DNA of 64,000 nucleotides from Dromaius novaehollandiae (taxonomy: Eukaryota > Chordata > Aves > Casuariiformes > Dromaiidae), in NCBI RefSeq assembly GCF_036370855.1, contig NC_088098.1, positions 204,087,336 to 204,151,335 of the forward strand, in the 5' to 3' direction. The notes under the pieces were generated by a model. It made no database searches, was not told the origin of the DNA, and saw nothing but the letters and a program-made list of their open reading frames with translations. How positions within the stretch are numbered: the first letter of the stretch is position 1; each line of letters begins with the position of its first letter. Positions 12,301 through 27,300 of this stretch are shown piece by piece. A program made the position numbers and the translations under genes.

Positions 12301-15300
12301 GCATTGTGATGAACAAATAGCTAAATGTTTTAACTGAAAACAAATTTATGATATAATTTTAAAAGACTTTGTTCTGAACATCCCCCCACCCCAAACCCAG
12401 AAACAATGATTCTTACCGGTAGCTCGCTCTTTCTGAGCTATGGCATTATGCACTCCTTGCCATGAGGTGCTTGTTTTTTCATCTCTTGGGATATGATCTA
12501 GATGTAAACCATTTTCTGCATTAATAGGTCTTCTTTTAGTGCAGGTTACTACTGAACAGTCTTGACAGGCACTTGCCTGAACGCTATTTACAGAACAAAT
12601 ATTTTTTGTCAAAGGTTTGTATTTGGACTTGCTAGAGCAAGGTGTAGATAACATCACAGTGGCCAAGTCAGAAGTACAAGCAAAACTCTTACTATTTTCT
12701 GTAATGTTTCTATTTAAAACCTGATCTTCTAACAAAACATGCCTTTCATTTAAATGGTTACCGTTAGTATTGGTAGTTTGAAGATTTGAAGAATGCAGTG
12801 GTTGACACCCAGGACTGGCTACATTTTCGACAGCTCTGTTTCGTGGCATAGGTGTAGACGGTGGGAGAGGTGCTAAAATTTTCTCTCGAGCTTTTAAAAT
12901 TTTGTTGGCTTCAGTAGCAGACTGTGGACGGATTATAGTGCCTATTCTATTCTTGGGCATAAAACTTGAATGGGCTCTTGGTCGTCTAGTTACCTTTGCC
13001 TTATTTTTGTGTTGATTACCTTCATGAATTTTAGAATTGCTAATACTTACTGGGGAGTTAATTTCTTCACCTTTTGATACCATCCAAGCTTGTTTAGCAA
13101 AGTAGGATCCGGTAGACATGAAAGTATTCAGAGATATACATGCTTTGTCTGATTCTCCGGCATTAACACTTGGTTTTGGTATCTGAGAATATTCCTGATG
13201 ATCTTTTGTGCACACTGAATTTGAAGTGGGAGCAGCAATACTTAAATTAGTCTTAGGAGCATTCCCTGTAGTTTGAACACATTGCAGCTGTGCAGACGAT
13301 ATTTCCCTGGTGTTCTCTTCACTACATTTTTCTTTATTTTCTATTATTACGTGGTGAGTTTGATCAAACCATCCTAGGTTTTGATTGATTTTTTCATTTT
13401 CTGCATTCTTCTTTTTTATTTTTGCCAGTTCCAAACTGTCTCTGAGAGAAGACACAGGTTGAGTTCCAAAACGGATCCTGCGGTTCATATCTAATGCTTT
13501 GAAATTACTATGTTCATATTTAGATTCTTTCTTTAAGATACTTTTGAATAACTCTGCTTCTTTTCTCTCATGAATATTGTTTTCCAGGTTTTTGTGCTGT
13601 GCAGGAATGTCAGAATTGAACTCTGTATCAGACAACAGAGACACAGTTTTAATTGTATTTCCCTTTTCTTCTTTATTCTTTGCTTGCTTAACATTGCACA
13701 GAATGGAAGCATTTTGTATGTCTTGAAATACAGATAATCCAGGATTAATGTTATCAATACATTTCGTATTTTCTTCTTTGGTTTCTGTTATTTTGCCTAA
13801 AGTATTTTTTAAGAAAACTGTACTGATGTTTTTGTCCTTTTGTGAAATGTGAGCTGAGCAAGAAGTGGTGGGAATGTCAGTGGAACACCTCTGATTAGGA
13901 AATAAGATTACAGATGTTGCAATAGGTTGATAGGAGGTTTGTACAGATATGGTTCTTCTCTGTGGGGTCATTTCAGAACTGTGATCTTCTATCAAATCCT
14001 GAACTCTTTCCCCTGAAATGGCCCAGGCTTTGCTGAGTTTGAATACAGGATCACCAGTGGATAATGTGCTTGCCCTTTCAAAAGACAGATTGTTTTTTTC
14101 TTTTATATTTTTCAGAAAAGTAAATGGATTATTTATAGGGCTTTCTTGCTTATCAGAGGTAGAGACCTCTGTAGGTTGTTGTTGAGACCTGCAAAAAACA
14201 GATGATTCCTCTTCTGAGTTGTCTGTATGTTCAGCAGGAGTTAGAACATTATATTTAGCTGTAGGGTCATGAATAGGTAAGTTGTTCTGGTTGTTTTGGG
14301 ACTCTACATTTCTCAGACAATTATTTAGATGCCTATTTTTAGAAGAAGTATTTTCAGCTGTATAAAATAAACCGCTATTTCTAGTCTGTGATTTTTCTGG
14401 ATTATACAGGGCACAGTCACACTGTGTAGTCAAAGATGATTCACTCGGCGTTACGTAATTTCCATTTTGTTCTCCAGCTTCAAGACTGTCGAGGCTTGAC
14501 AGGCTTTCAGAACTGGCTACTTTCTTGACTTCTTGATGAAAATTCTGAAATAGAGACATAAAACAAGACTGTTAAATTTATCATATATATTATTTTACTG
14601 AGTAGTTTTTCATTAATGAGAGCTTAGGCCAAAATAGAATCAATATTGCACCTTGTGTTTTTAAGGCTTTGGGTCATAGCAACATGTGTGTTTCCATCAA
14701 CTCAAATGATAGCTGTGCACAAAAGCAGAAGAAAAAAAAAAGTGGTCTGGGGAACAAATTCTGAGGAACGTGCTGCATAGTTCAACAAAATTAATCCTAA
14801 ATCTCATGTTAATTCTATACTATCACAAAGGAACAAGATTTGGGGAATCTAAAGAGGACTGCTGTTTCTGAGTTGCCCTATGACACAGGAAGGTTTTTGT
14901 GCTCCAACATGAAAAGGAGTTTAAAAAATGAAGGACAATCTATGAAAACACAAGTCTGATATTGGATCTGCCCCAAACTGGATTTTTTCTATAGTACTAG
15001 ACTGAATATGTTTATCTTAATAAAAAGTGGCACAAGTGATTAGGATTTACACCTTGTCATGGCAAACAAGGAAAATATCTCTCAGCTATCATAACTGTAA
15101 TACCTCACTCTTTTTTATTGTTCAGGAAGAAGAAAATACCGTCTGATCTATAAAGCTAGATCAAGTCTAAAGGTACACAAGAGTTCCATCCACTTCCTCA
15201 GCTTCTTTGTGCAACATGATGACAGTGCTGATTAAGAAGGTCTGGCACCATCTGAAGCAACAGTGTGGTGCCTTTAAGGGTGTATGTATTATGCAGACAT

Positions 15301-18300
15301 TAATGTTAAGTTCACTTCCACATGACAGAGCAGCTAAGTGATTTTAGAATGAATACTGGAGAATATTCTGGTGAAAAAATAACAGAAGCTGCATTGGGTA
15401 TATAAAGCAATCATGATTCTTTTTTTTTGACTAGTTACTTTAAATGGGAAAAGTTTCATGTAGCAAGATCTGTTAAGCCAGGTAAGTGATTATATATCCT
15501 TTGGCAATTAGAACAATAGAATTAAATTTTTGAAAATTTACTAAAGAAGAGATAAAATTAATTAATAAGAGCATATTTTTGTAGTAAAATTCTAACAACA
15601 TTGTTATACCATAATGTCGCATAGTTTATAACTGTACAAATATTTAAAATTGCAGAATAAAATGCTTACTGAGTCCTGAAAGACTTTTTATGATTAAACT
15701 AAATCTTATCTTGCACTAAATGTTCGGATGTTGGTACAGACTTCTATTATAGTTATGACTGGAGATAAAGAAACCAAATAGAAGAACAAAGAACCAAGTG
15801 TAGGCAAAGATCCCTTTAGGGAACATTTTCAAACGAGGGCTACACAAACTGGTGTCTTTCTAATGGAAAAGAATAAATAATGCTTTCTTAGTTATTTATT
15901 AACCTTTATATTTAGCTAAATTATATTGTTAACCTCTGCTTGAACCTGACCAAAGAAGGAAAAGGCATATGCTTGGAGTTTTCTACATCAGGCCAAATTT
16001 AAGAACTAACTCTGAAATTATCAGATGGGAAAAAACAGTAACAAGAAGTCATTCATGGGTGTTAAGTCTTATTTCTCGTCTAAACTGGAAATTGTACTTG
16101 TTTAACTAAGCAAGTGTTTCTAAAATGACTGAGTTAAATAGAGGAAACATTTTTCTAAGGACTATTACATCGATTTAAAAACTGTTCTAGAGCAAGTTAG
16201 TTCGAACTGGTAAATCTGAAGGATGCAAGGAAAGCGGAAACTTTTAAAAAAGCAGTTCTTCCTAGTTTTGCTCCAGGTTGAAAACAGACTTGGCCATTCA
16301 TTACATGAAATTTCACTCTTTTTGTAAAAAAAAAACCTCATGAGGACTAAATATTTCAGCTGATGCAACCTCCAGAAAATAAGTTGGAACTAAGATAAAG
16401 AAAGAGGGATTATTGATTTATACCATTATTATTATTATTATTTATTAATTAATATTCTGTTTAACCCTCTAAAGAAGCTGTGGAGGTCTAGGATTACTAT
16501 AGAAAAGCTTCTTTATTTCCTGAAGCTGTGTTTACCTGCACACCTACCAACACCACTGTTTTTCCCAGGCTAACTCCTAGGTGCTGGCTCTTAGGATCCC
16601 TGAATTCATAATAATAATTATTAAATCATTAAATGTTGCAGCCTTGAGCATCACAACATAAGTCACTTTTTTGTGTCTAGCATTTTAATAAATAAATTTT
16701 CTTAAATGAGGCACCATCTACTCTGCATTTAAGAGATGGGGTCATAAAAAATAGAATGGGACTGCATAATTGAAAACTGTCATAAGGCAAAAACATGGAG
16801 GAAAGTTAAGCATGCATATGCAATTTTAATTCCGGAGCTCCTTAACTTTCAGTTAATAAATAATCATTTCAAGTTATCTGTAAAACACAATGATATAATT
16901 TAATTAGGAAATTCATAGTTATTTACCAATCTCTTTCTATATTCAAAGTAATTTTGGTTATTCCAAAAAGGAAGAAGAGAGATCAGGTAAAAAAAATTAT
17001 CCACTTATATTTCCTTGGAATTTGCAGATTGTAGGAGAAAGACAAGGTAATGATGTTTTAAAAAATATCTGGTAAATAAATCTATTTCCAGACAATAATT
17101 CAGAGACAGAAATCAAAGGGGAATAATTCTCAGATTTCTTTCCATTTTAAGGCAAAGAAATAATCCTCTCTCTCCACAATGGCTAAGGTCTTAATAGGGA
17201 GACTTAAAGCTCTGAAATGATCCTTTTCAGAAAATCTTTCCAACAAAGTCTGATTTATGGGGAAAGAATAATTAATGAAGCAAAGTATTTCTTCATCTTC
17301 TAGAAAACTCAGAATCTGCCTTCTTGGATTATTCTGATTCAGATTTTGATGTAAAATACATGAATAAGACAAAGGTTTTATAAAAGCATTAAGGTTTACA
17401 AATTTGAATGAACTTAAGCTGCGGCATCAAAAAATAATTTATCAATATTATTTGACCAGCACACACCTCCTAGAAGTCTCACAGCCATACAGAGTGTTAA
17501 TATAATCTTTAAAATAATCATTAGTTCAGATGAGGGATTATCCTACCAGACCTCTCTTTTTGCTTTCTAAAGAGCATGAATTTTTCTTTTAACAATGTAA
17601 ATACATCACAAAGGTAGCACAGTTTTTCAAATGATGCTACACTCTCTTGTGCACTACGGAGCAGCAACAAAGGCAGAAAGTGGCTGACTGATTTACATGA
17701 GGAAATCTTAAAAGTTGGCTATAGAAATACTTTTTTAATATTATATATATTTACAATTCTTCAGAAATAAGCTTATCTAGTGAGACGGTGTCACGTAATT
17801 GCCAACATTCTCTGCAAGTTTCATTAATCTAATCACATATTTTGCAAAAATTTAGTGACTGTTACATTACCTGTTTTACAAAATTCATTTTTTCAAATCA
17901 GATATTTTTTAAACACATACGTTCCTCTTGAGAACTTTACAAAACATGAGTTATAGGAACACGTACAAGATTTCTACTTGTACCTTCCCTAATATAGCCT
18001 ATTGAATTTAAAAGCTGGTATTTTTTTCTTGCTGCTGTTTGATACAGCACAGTTCTTTGAGTTGGTTGTTAAAAGGTCTTTCAGTATCCTGACTGGCAGT
18101 TGTTCTCTGCTTATTCCTGTCCTCTGAATTCTGGGTGGCTGGTTTAATGCTCTGTCTCCCAAACAACGAGCCACATCTCCTTAGGGAGAGATGGCAATAT
18201 TAGGCATGAACTGCACAACAAACCTTAAACTACTAAGTCCTACAGAAGTGCTGCTGGGGATTTATAAGAATTAATATAGCACAAAACTCAAAGAAGTTGC

Positions 18301-21300
18301 CAAGTTTCAGTGTTCCCTAGCGACTAGTAGCCTCACAGAACAGAAGAGGGATACTTGAAGAAAAAAAATAAAATAGTTACATTCTATTTTGCTTTCAACT
18401 TCACATAAAGAGGTTTATTTTTTTAAAAGATAAAACCCAACTCTGCTGTCTTGGAAGGGGCAGAATAACTCAGGATAGTGATACTTCAATCTTGATAAGA
18501 AAGCAATAAATTTTCTGACTTTCCATTGAGACATTAGTATAAACTCTTTCTGACAATATCAGATGTTCATAATATAGTATAAAACACTGGCAGACAGCAT
18601 GCACAAAGCATTTCTTATCTTCCACTCCCTTCCTGCAAACAAACATTTTATTATTACCTTAACCGCAGGAAACTAAAGATCAAATACTGTTATTTTTTCC
18701 TCTGTTCCTCTCCTTTAGCTACATTTCTGAACCTTTTTCTCTGTTTCAGTACAACAAATCACTTTAAACAGCCACGAAGTATGGTAAAAGTAATTTAGTG
18801 TAGAGATGCATGTATATATATATGTAGATACGTGTGTGTGCACATTTGTGTGTACATATATATGAATATAAAAACAACAAAAAAGGAGTCATGGCCTGTC
18901 ATGTATGGCAGTCCTAGTGAAACTGTATATACACTTGTAAAGGAGGAACAAGTATCTATTAGATCATAGTTCTCAATTTCCTTGCCTCTGTGATTTGTCA
19001 GATATGTTGTATGTAAAAACAATCCTAATACCCACAAGAAAAGACTTATTAATGTATTAATCTATCTTGAAACAAGTTCCTTTGTAGTGAAAATGCTGTT
19101 TCAGCTTCAATCCCACATTATTATCTGTTAAAGTAAGGCTCTGAATTGAGGCAAGATGCTCTTCAAATAACTGAACATCCAGATTGTCAAATACTGATAT
19201 GAAGCTTGTAATGTCATTTTCTACAGCACAGGCTTAGAATAAACTCTGAGTTCACTTAAATAAGACTACTCTGAAGAATACATAATACAACATAATACAA
19301 AATAATTTAGTCTGGAGATACATTTCAATGTGAATTAGTAACCTCTACAGCAAATGCGAAGTTGCTTCAGCATAGTTTGGATTAGCAAAATAATTTGGAA
19401 GACATTGGTATGTTGCAGTATTGGTTGAAAGCCAATAAAAACTGGAGCCCATTATCTTTCTAAAAGGATAAGGAGCAGGAAAATCACTTGAGTTTGTCAT
19501 GTGAATCAAGTGATCCACACGGAATATATTAATATTCACAGCTAAAAGTCAAAGCTGGCCAGCACTTTTTGATTTAAGGTGACCACAGAAACCTATTTCA
19601 GGTCTTTGAATGGTACTCTTCAAAATCAAATTTGACTTCAATTAAAATCCCATTTTGAATTACTCCCCCCCCCCCTTAACTCTCCATTTAAGAACCTGTT
19701 TTCCCACTAACTAGCCCTGGACATTCTACAATTTCTCAAGACTTGTGGAAGGATTCTGTCCATGGGGCACACATGTTTTCATGTTGGTCTTATCTATCTC
19801 TCTGAAGAGTTAGAATGATACAACATACATCGCAGAAGTAGCCATTATTTAACTCATTCCAATAATAATACAAATGCACTTGAAAATGAATTCAGTTTTT
19901 CTATTAGTTACCTAAAACAGTTCAGTTTCATAGACACAGTCCAACCTCAAATTACAGTAACACAAACAGCTAAGGTCATATAGATCTACTCATTCATGCA
20001 ACAAAGATATGCCTATACCTATGTGTTTGCAGCATACGCCACTTTCTTTAAGTGTAATTTGTCATTTAAAAAAAAATATATATTCTTTATTATTTCCCAG
20101 TGACTTATTCCAAATATGTAACATATATAAATACACACACATTATAATAATGACATAATAATAACCGTAACAGTATAATAGGATACAAAATTTTATTGTA
20201 TTAGAGATAATATAAAAATAATCCTCTGGCCTCATAGTTTGGGCTGCAATTTCTGAGAAACGATACTTGTGTTCCAGCCCTCCTTTATAAATATTGAAGT
20301 ATTTTATGCTAAGTGGAATAGCATCCACGGAAAGACCAGTACTGAGTACATCAATGGCTGCACAATATGCTTGAGGAAAGGAAAGCCAAGTTTAAATTCC
20401 TGCTTCAACTCAATCAGGGAAGGGATTTCAATTCAGATTTCACAGATTCCATTTGAAAGCCCTAATTATGGTTTTATAAAGGCAGAGAAAAATATGATCT
20501 CCATACTGTAAATTATACCTATTTTCTCTTGTAAATTAGCTCTTCCTTCCAAGTATTTTGTTTAAAAAGCCAAAAGATAGAGATAAAATGTTAAGGCAAT
20601 CAAGCAATCTAATTCAATAGTAATTTATTTTGCTGGAGGAGCATAAAGCATTGGACTGACCAAAAAAACTCTTCTGTGCCCACCAAATTAAAGAGGTGAT
20701 GAAAAGAAAAAGACAATGTATGAATAATATTATTCCTTGACACAGCTGAGCCATTTTAATGGAAATTTTCTAAATTATTCACTGCAATGCAGCTGCCAGA
20801 AATGGAGAACTTCAACCCAAATAGTTAACATTTGGAAAAATGATAAGCAAATGAAAGTAAAGTCATTTGGTGAAAAGCAATTCAGCTACAGACCACCACT
20901 GAATTTGGTTTGATGGCTCAAACCTAACTGTTGCACAAAATAAAAATCTATCACTCTACATATTTTAAGCACAAGAATTTTGGAAAATGGTAGAAGGGTC
21001 ACTAAAAGCCTTGACTTACTGCTGAAACTATACAAATCTTTAGGGATGGAAAGCTGGGAACACAGCAAATCTAGTGGTAAGGGTCTACATAGAACTTTAT
21101 TGCCCTGCAGGAAAGAAAAGAATTTTAGGAATCTTTATAATCCTGTCGGGCCTGTAAAAACAGAAACAAAGAGAGGTCGGTCAAAGGATCTCAATGGATT
21201 GTTAGACTGCAAAGCATGTGCACAGAGAAGTATTTTGACGTTAGTTTCAGAAAGACAAGCGCTGTTGAAATGACTTTGGACAACAGACAGTTACAAGACT

Positions 21301-24300
21301 ATTGAAGCCCATTCATGTCAGTAACATTACTAAGTGTATTACGCTGTTTCACATCACTATAAGTCACAAAGCATACACACACCAGCACAATCCAAGTATT
21401 AAACCTTGAAACTCAGACCTCAGAACAATGACAACAGCTTTCCTGACGATAATTTTTCTAATTGGAGTCCAAAGCATGTAATTTCAAAAAACAAACTCCA
21501 AATGTTTCAAGTATAAATATTTATAATTTGAAACTATTTATCAGAGGGAAGAAGCTGAGCAACCCCTAGTGGTAGCAGAAAAATAAATTATAGGAAAAAA
21601 AGGCAAAAAATTTTACAGAATCCAAAGCATTTTCAAAACTTCATTAAAACTTGTAAACACAAATTCCCATGTTATATACAGTGTCCATAAATGATTATTT
21701 ATAACACTTAGAGGAAAGGGTCATATATAATTCAAGGCAGTTTATTCCATAGAATTCAATTAGAATGTGATGATTTTGTTTGATAAAATACAGTACATCA
21801 CAGTCTTATGGTATAGTAAGAAAAAATTTTTTTACACTTTTTATAATTAAAGATAATTGATTCAAAGAGATTGCTTTTTTTCCTCTAATTGTAAGACATC
21901 CTAATGCGGCTACTGCCAAGCTCAGCATCATTGAGGGAGGGAGTTGCAAACACTATACCAACTAAATGCACAATTTGGTATTAAAAAAAAAAAAAGTAGA
22001 ACTTTCTATATTTTGTTTGAAAGTGGCTACTTATAATTCAGCTTTATAAGCATCAGCTGTCTTCTCTGAGTGGACTTTCCCTCTTCCTTCCTTTAGGCTT
22101 GGAAATAAGAATGAAAACAAACCAACAAAATTGCCAGATCAAACTGTACTTCCAGTCTCCTCAACCTTCATGAAATTTACTCCAGTAGAATGGGATTTTC
22201 TCTGTTACCAAGAATTCTCAAGGCTCTCATGAATACCCATTTGAACAAAGCAGGTATAAAGACGGAGATAAATATGCCTGAAGGTATCGATATATTTTGA
22301 GTTCTTTGATATACATGATATGTGACTACACACAGTCCTTCAAAAGTTATCTGTGCAGCTATATAAAGAGTCAAAGTCCTTGCTCTTTTGTCACTAGTGA
22401 TCCCATAGCTCTACATGTCACCAATGTAAAGGGATGATGCTTCATTGTGCCAAGGTCATTTCAGACACCAACAGCCCAGTGGGATAATATTCTAGAAATA
22501 TGAGAGTAAGTCCAAAATTATGTCCTCTTGTTTGCAAAAAATATAATATTAAATACAATATTTCCAATATCGAAGACAACATTGACTAACCTAAAGTCAC
22601 ACACTTAAAAGTACAATTTAAACAAATCACCTAGGAGCTCTGTTCTTGATTTTCACTGAGTTTCTAAGGTAAATTTTGAAACTGATTTGGATCCAAAAGT
22701 TAGTTTAGGCCCAAAGTTAAGGAGTACTCCAGGGCTGTTACTGGAACATCTGCATCTATTCCAAAGATGACAAAAAAGGACATAGAGTCTCATAAGACTT
22801 GAAGTCAATGCCTAAGAAATCACCACACATTATGAAAACATTGACCTACCATAATTGTAGCGTTAGAACATTTTGTGCTGCATTGTAGCAATCAGTGAAA
22901 CAGAAACTTAAGTGTGAATTGCAAGTAGCCAATTTAAGTTTGGAGCTAGCACAAGACTCCTGTGATAGACTTAATGGCCAGCTACTTTAGAGCCAGGAGA
23001 CACAAATTTTATGTTTACAGAAAGAAAACAACATGACAGGTATCTTTGTGGAATTTGTGAAATTCTATTCTGAAAACGCCCCTACAATTTTAAAGATTTC
23101 TGATTTCTAATTGAAATATTTTAATAAACTTACACTAAATGATCTATTGGTAGGGCATAGGCAATGTGCCTTCAGATGCTATCTAATTGGTAAAGTGTGC
23201 CTAATGGACTTTTCATTTTTATTCTGCTCAAGAAACTTTCTATTACATTTAAGAATTGTTATGAACTGCATTAAAATATCATACCTCCAAGTTGCTGAAA
23301 TGCTGTTTTTCAAGGAGTTGTTGCATTTCTTTCAGATTTTTCTGGAAGAGAAGCTGGTTACAATCCGTGTTTGTTCTACTGCTCTCCTGTATCATTTTAT
23401 CACAGCCAGCCATTGCTGAAATCTGCTTCTGATGGAAATAACCGTTTCTAGATGCTGATGAGGATGAAGTGTCATCTGTGTTTCTTGATGCAAGGAATTA
23501 ACTTATTACTTTGACTTATTTCTATGCATCAACTATACACTTTCAAATATGTTCCTTTCAAAAAGTATACAGCATCAATAATTGCCTGGAAATTAAATGA
23601 TAGCTAAATGATATGTAACTACAGGTGGTGCTGTTAGTACTGTCTGAAGCTAAAACTGTCCAACACTTTCCATTTTAAACCTTCTTTTCCATTACTTATA
23701 AATTGTCAGACTTTTCTGACTGGGTTGTTGGGTGACTGCCTCAAGCTGAATTATTCTGGAAAATGTCAGCCAACAGTTTGGTCATTTTCACAAATGGAAC
23801 AAGGAGGATTTTTTTTTTTTTTTAAACAAGCAAAATGGCCTTTATCTTTCCATAAGGTTGGCTTATATAGAGCATGACTATATACTGTTGCTCTCAGATA
23901 TTTCATTACTTCAGATGGCAAGAACGCTTTGTATTATCTGAAGAGCTCAACTCTACTGATGACCTGTAGCGTCAATAATGTGGGACATTAAAGAATCTGT
24001 ATTTGCTATCTGGAGAAAAAAAAAATCTTAGGAGTATCTACTGCAGCTGTATACTGTGGTCAGGGTGAGCCAAAATCAAGATTGATGAAACCACAGGTTT
24101 CTACAGGCTGAGAGTTAGCAAGAACCATGGGGCTCGTTGACACCCAGGAATTAAAGAAACCAAGAAGCACGTCAAGTCAAACGACAAAGAAAATGCGCAA
24201 TCAGAGGCTGGGAAAACAGGGAGTCTGTAACAAGATACGGTAAAGAATAAATAGCAGGCAGAGTTGGAACAAAATTGGATAAGATCATTAGGAATAGGAA

Positions 24301-27300
24301 CCAAGTTTTGGAAAACAAGAGGCAAGAACTAGGTATCAAGGATGACAAAAGCAAGAAACAAGTTACTTTAATCAAGAAGAAAGGCAAGCAGGAAAAATAA
24401 AAAGTAAAAAAGAAAGAAAAAGACAACGCACTAGCTCATAGGCTAATCAAGCCTTAGTTCCTTGGAAGCATAACTATTACAGGTTGCTGGCTGTAAAGCT
24501 TGACTGCTTCGGCAGAATACTTTAAGAACTGATACTGATCCTGCTTTTTGGCTCCAAGCTGGTTCAAGGTCCCTACAGGCGCTTAGTCAGGCATATCCAA
24601 ACCGGGACTTACAGAAACCTCTCACTAGATCATGATTTGGATTCTGATGGCTGTTCAGTAGAGCCATAACCCTTCCAATTGATTAGAAAGCCAAGCTCAT
24701 GCCTCGCTGCTTTAGGATCAAGTATCCATTGTACTTCATAATGATTACGAATGGTGGCAGAAGGAGAGTAGATCCTGGAAACAGATTATCAGTATAAACT
24801 TCTAGTGAAGTTATGTGTAAAATTGGTATACCTTTACCAAAGAGGGGAGATGCAGCCTTTATTTTACCAGGGTGGTCAGATCCAAGATTTGAAATGATAT
24901 TTGGTCTCAGCAATCCCTGGATTACATGTAACTAACCAAGCCTTACTGTCTATTCAGTAAGCAGATACTTTCTAACAATCCTGGGATGCATCTCTCTTAT
25001 ATAGTTCCTTAGTAGCAACAACATAGTCCTTCGAATATTGCTAAATCTGGTGAAAATGTTTAGCTAAGTTTGTACCAAAATGAATATTTATTGTACATGC
25101 AACTAAAAATTAAATCCGTATTTCCAAATATTTCTCTTATTTTTTTAATGAAATTTGGCCTGACAAGACGATCTACAATCCATGTTTTACCATTCTTCAT
25201 TTTCAGTGAAGGTGATGGTGGGGAGAGGTATTTCTTTCAGATTTCGGCAATATACAGTCAAGGAACTAACAACAAGATGAGACTATTTCATGCCACACAT
25301 AGCTATCTTTCTTAAGAGTTGACAACCCTATTCAGTAAATTTGAACTTCTGTGCAAGGTTGCAAATATGGACACAGACCTTATCATTCTCTGTTGCCTAT
25401 CCAGCAGAGATGCATTATTAGGAAACATGTTCCTAGTTGGAGATGGTTACTGTATGTCTAAAATAAGTTAAAAAACTCAATGACCCTTTTCCTTCATTTT
25501 TTTCCATTTCTTCAGCTTACGTTTCCACAATATCCTCTTTTGAGCCTTCATCTGCTTCATCCTCCTCTGGTATCTAAAATTATGCTCCCTATTAAAATCA
25601 GTACATGTCTTTTGAGTCTATCTGTGTCACCAGGGGCGTATAGTATAACAAGATTTTTTCTGTATTTATTATAACATTTATAATTTTAAAACAATGGAAA
25701 ATGGAAACTTTTATCCCATCAAGATTATTATTTTTAATTTTATATAATTTATATGATTTATGTAAGATTTTATATAATCCTCCCAAAACACTGCCTTATT
25801 TTATTTATAATTTTATAATTTATAATTTTATATACTTCATAAAATTTGCATAAGATTTTATATAGTCCTCCAAAAACATTGGCCTAATTGTACCGACAGA
25901 GATATGTGTTTCGCAGTCTAAAAAGGAATCTCTCATTTCTGAAGAGATGGTTGCTAGCAAAAAGGAAGAAAAACTTCTCATTTATTTTACTCAGAGAGCT
26001 GGATTTTGCCTTCTTTTGAATGGCAGATATCCTCCCCTCCAACAAACCTACCGTATCTATCCTCTTTTAAAGACTTTGTTACTGTAGACCAGACTACTAT
26101 ATACCTGCTCCCCCCATCTGTTTTTTTGTAAAATGATCCAGTATCTATTTGAATGTTTATATCATTTACATTTATAAAAGTTTTTACATTCCAACTTTTT
26201 TTCAAATAACATCTTTGACAGGTCATAATTAAGGTTCTATCCAAAGACTGAGCCTAATCAAATCCAACTGTTTTTAACACAATCAGGGAAATGCATTTGT
26301 ACAAACAGTAGCACACCCTTTACACACCTAATGTGCACACATCCCCCTGTCAGTCAACGATTTGATCAAAATCTTTGCTTCAACATTTAGTAATTAAAAC
26401 TTACTGCAAGCAAAGTAACTTTACTATAGGTAGAAAATACAATCCTACACTCCTTAGGCATTCCAGCATTTTTTGCTTCCCTTCAAGAACAGGTAGTATT
26501 GCTCCATTGCATAATTTAATTTTTTACAACCATTAGAACAGACATTAAAAATTCTAGAATCTTATAAAATTCACCCATATCTAGTTGGGTTTGCAGCCAT
26601 ATTTGTCTTCAGTGTTTAATACAATACCCATTTCTTCCTTTAGAATGGGACTACCAATGAGTTCTAAACATTCTGCTTCTGAGGGAGGGTAAATTCTAAA
26701 GATGATACAAGATATTTTATTTGAAGGTTTAAAAAACTGTAAGAAGGGATAGAAATACAGAAAGGAATCTACTGCCTTATCTGTGTTAGTTACTAGCTGT
26801 TCCTTCATTTCCAATTAATGGGATTGTCAGACCTTTTTTTAAGCTTTGTATCTCAGGCTACCTTCTCAAAATCATTTCTCCATCAAAGAGAGATGACTGC
26901 ACTGACTTGCAAGAAATTCATCTTCCCTCTGTCTTCCAATTTTGCACAGTTTTTGGATCAAGTCTGAAAGTTATATATTACCTTTGTGACCCACACTAGC
27001 AGACAACTCTGGCTCCCAGACCAAAGCGATTAGCAACTGGCACTAGAAACCGCCTAGCACTAACATATTCTAGAGCAGACTACAAGAATCCATGCTGCAT
27101 AGGATTTGCTCAGTTTCAGCCGCAGTACTTATAGAAGGTAAAGTACTGTGTGAGATGCAGACAAAAATACACAAAGTACTTTCTGTCACAAGGAATGAAA
27201 AAAGTAAACAAATTCTGTTACCGTTAGAATGAGCAAAGCCTTATTTCCTACAGATTTTTATCCCTCACCCCTATGCACAAGCCTGTACTGCAATAACTCA

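Noticed and set aside
13533-13757. 74-codon frame inside CEP126 exon 6
   Set aside because: It is a shifted-frame shadow of the long, clearly conserved CEP126 reading frame.
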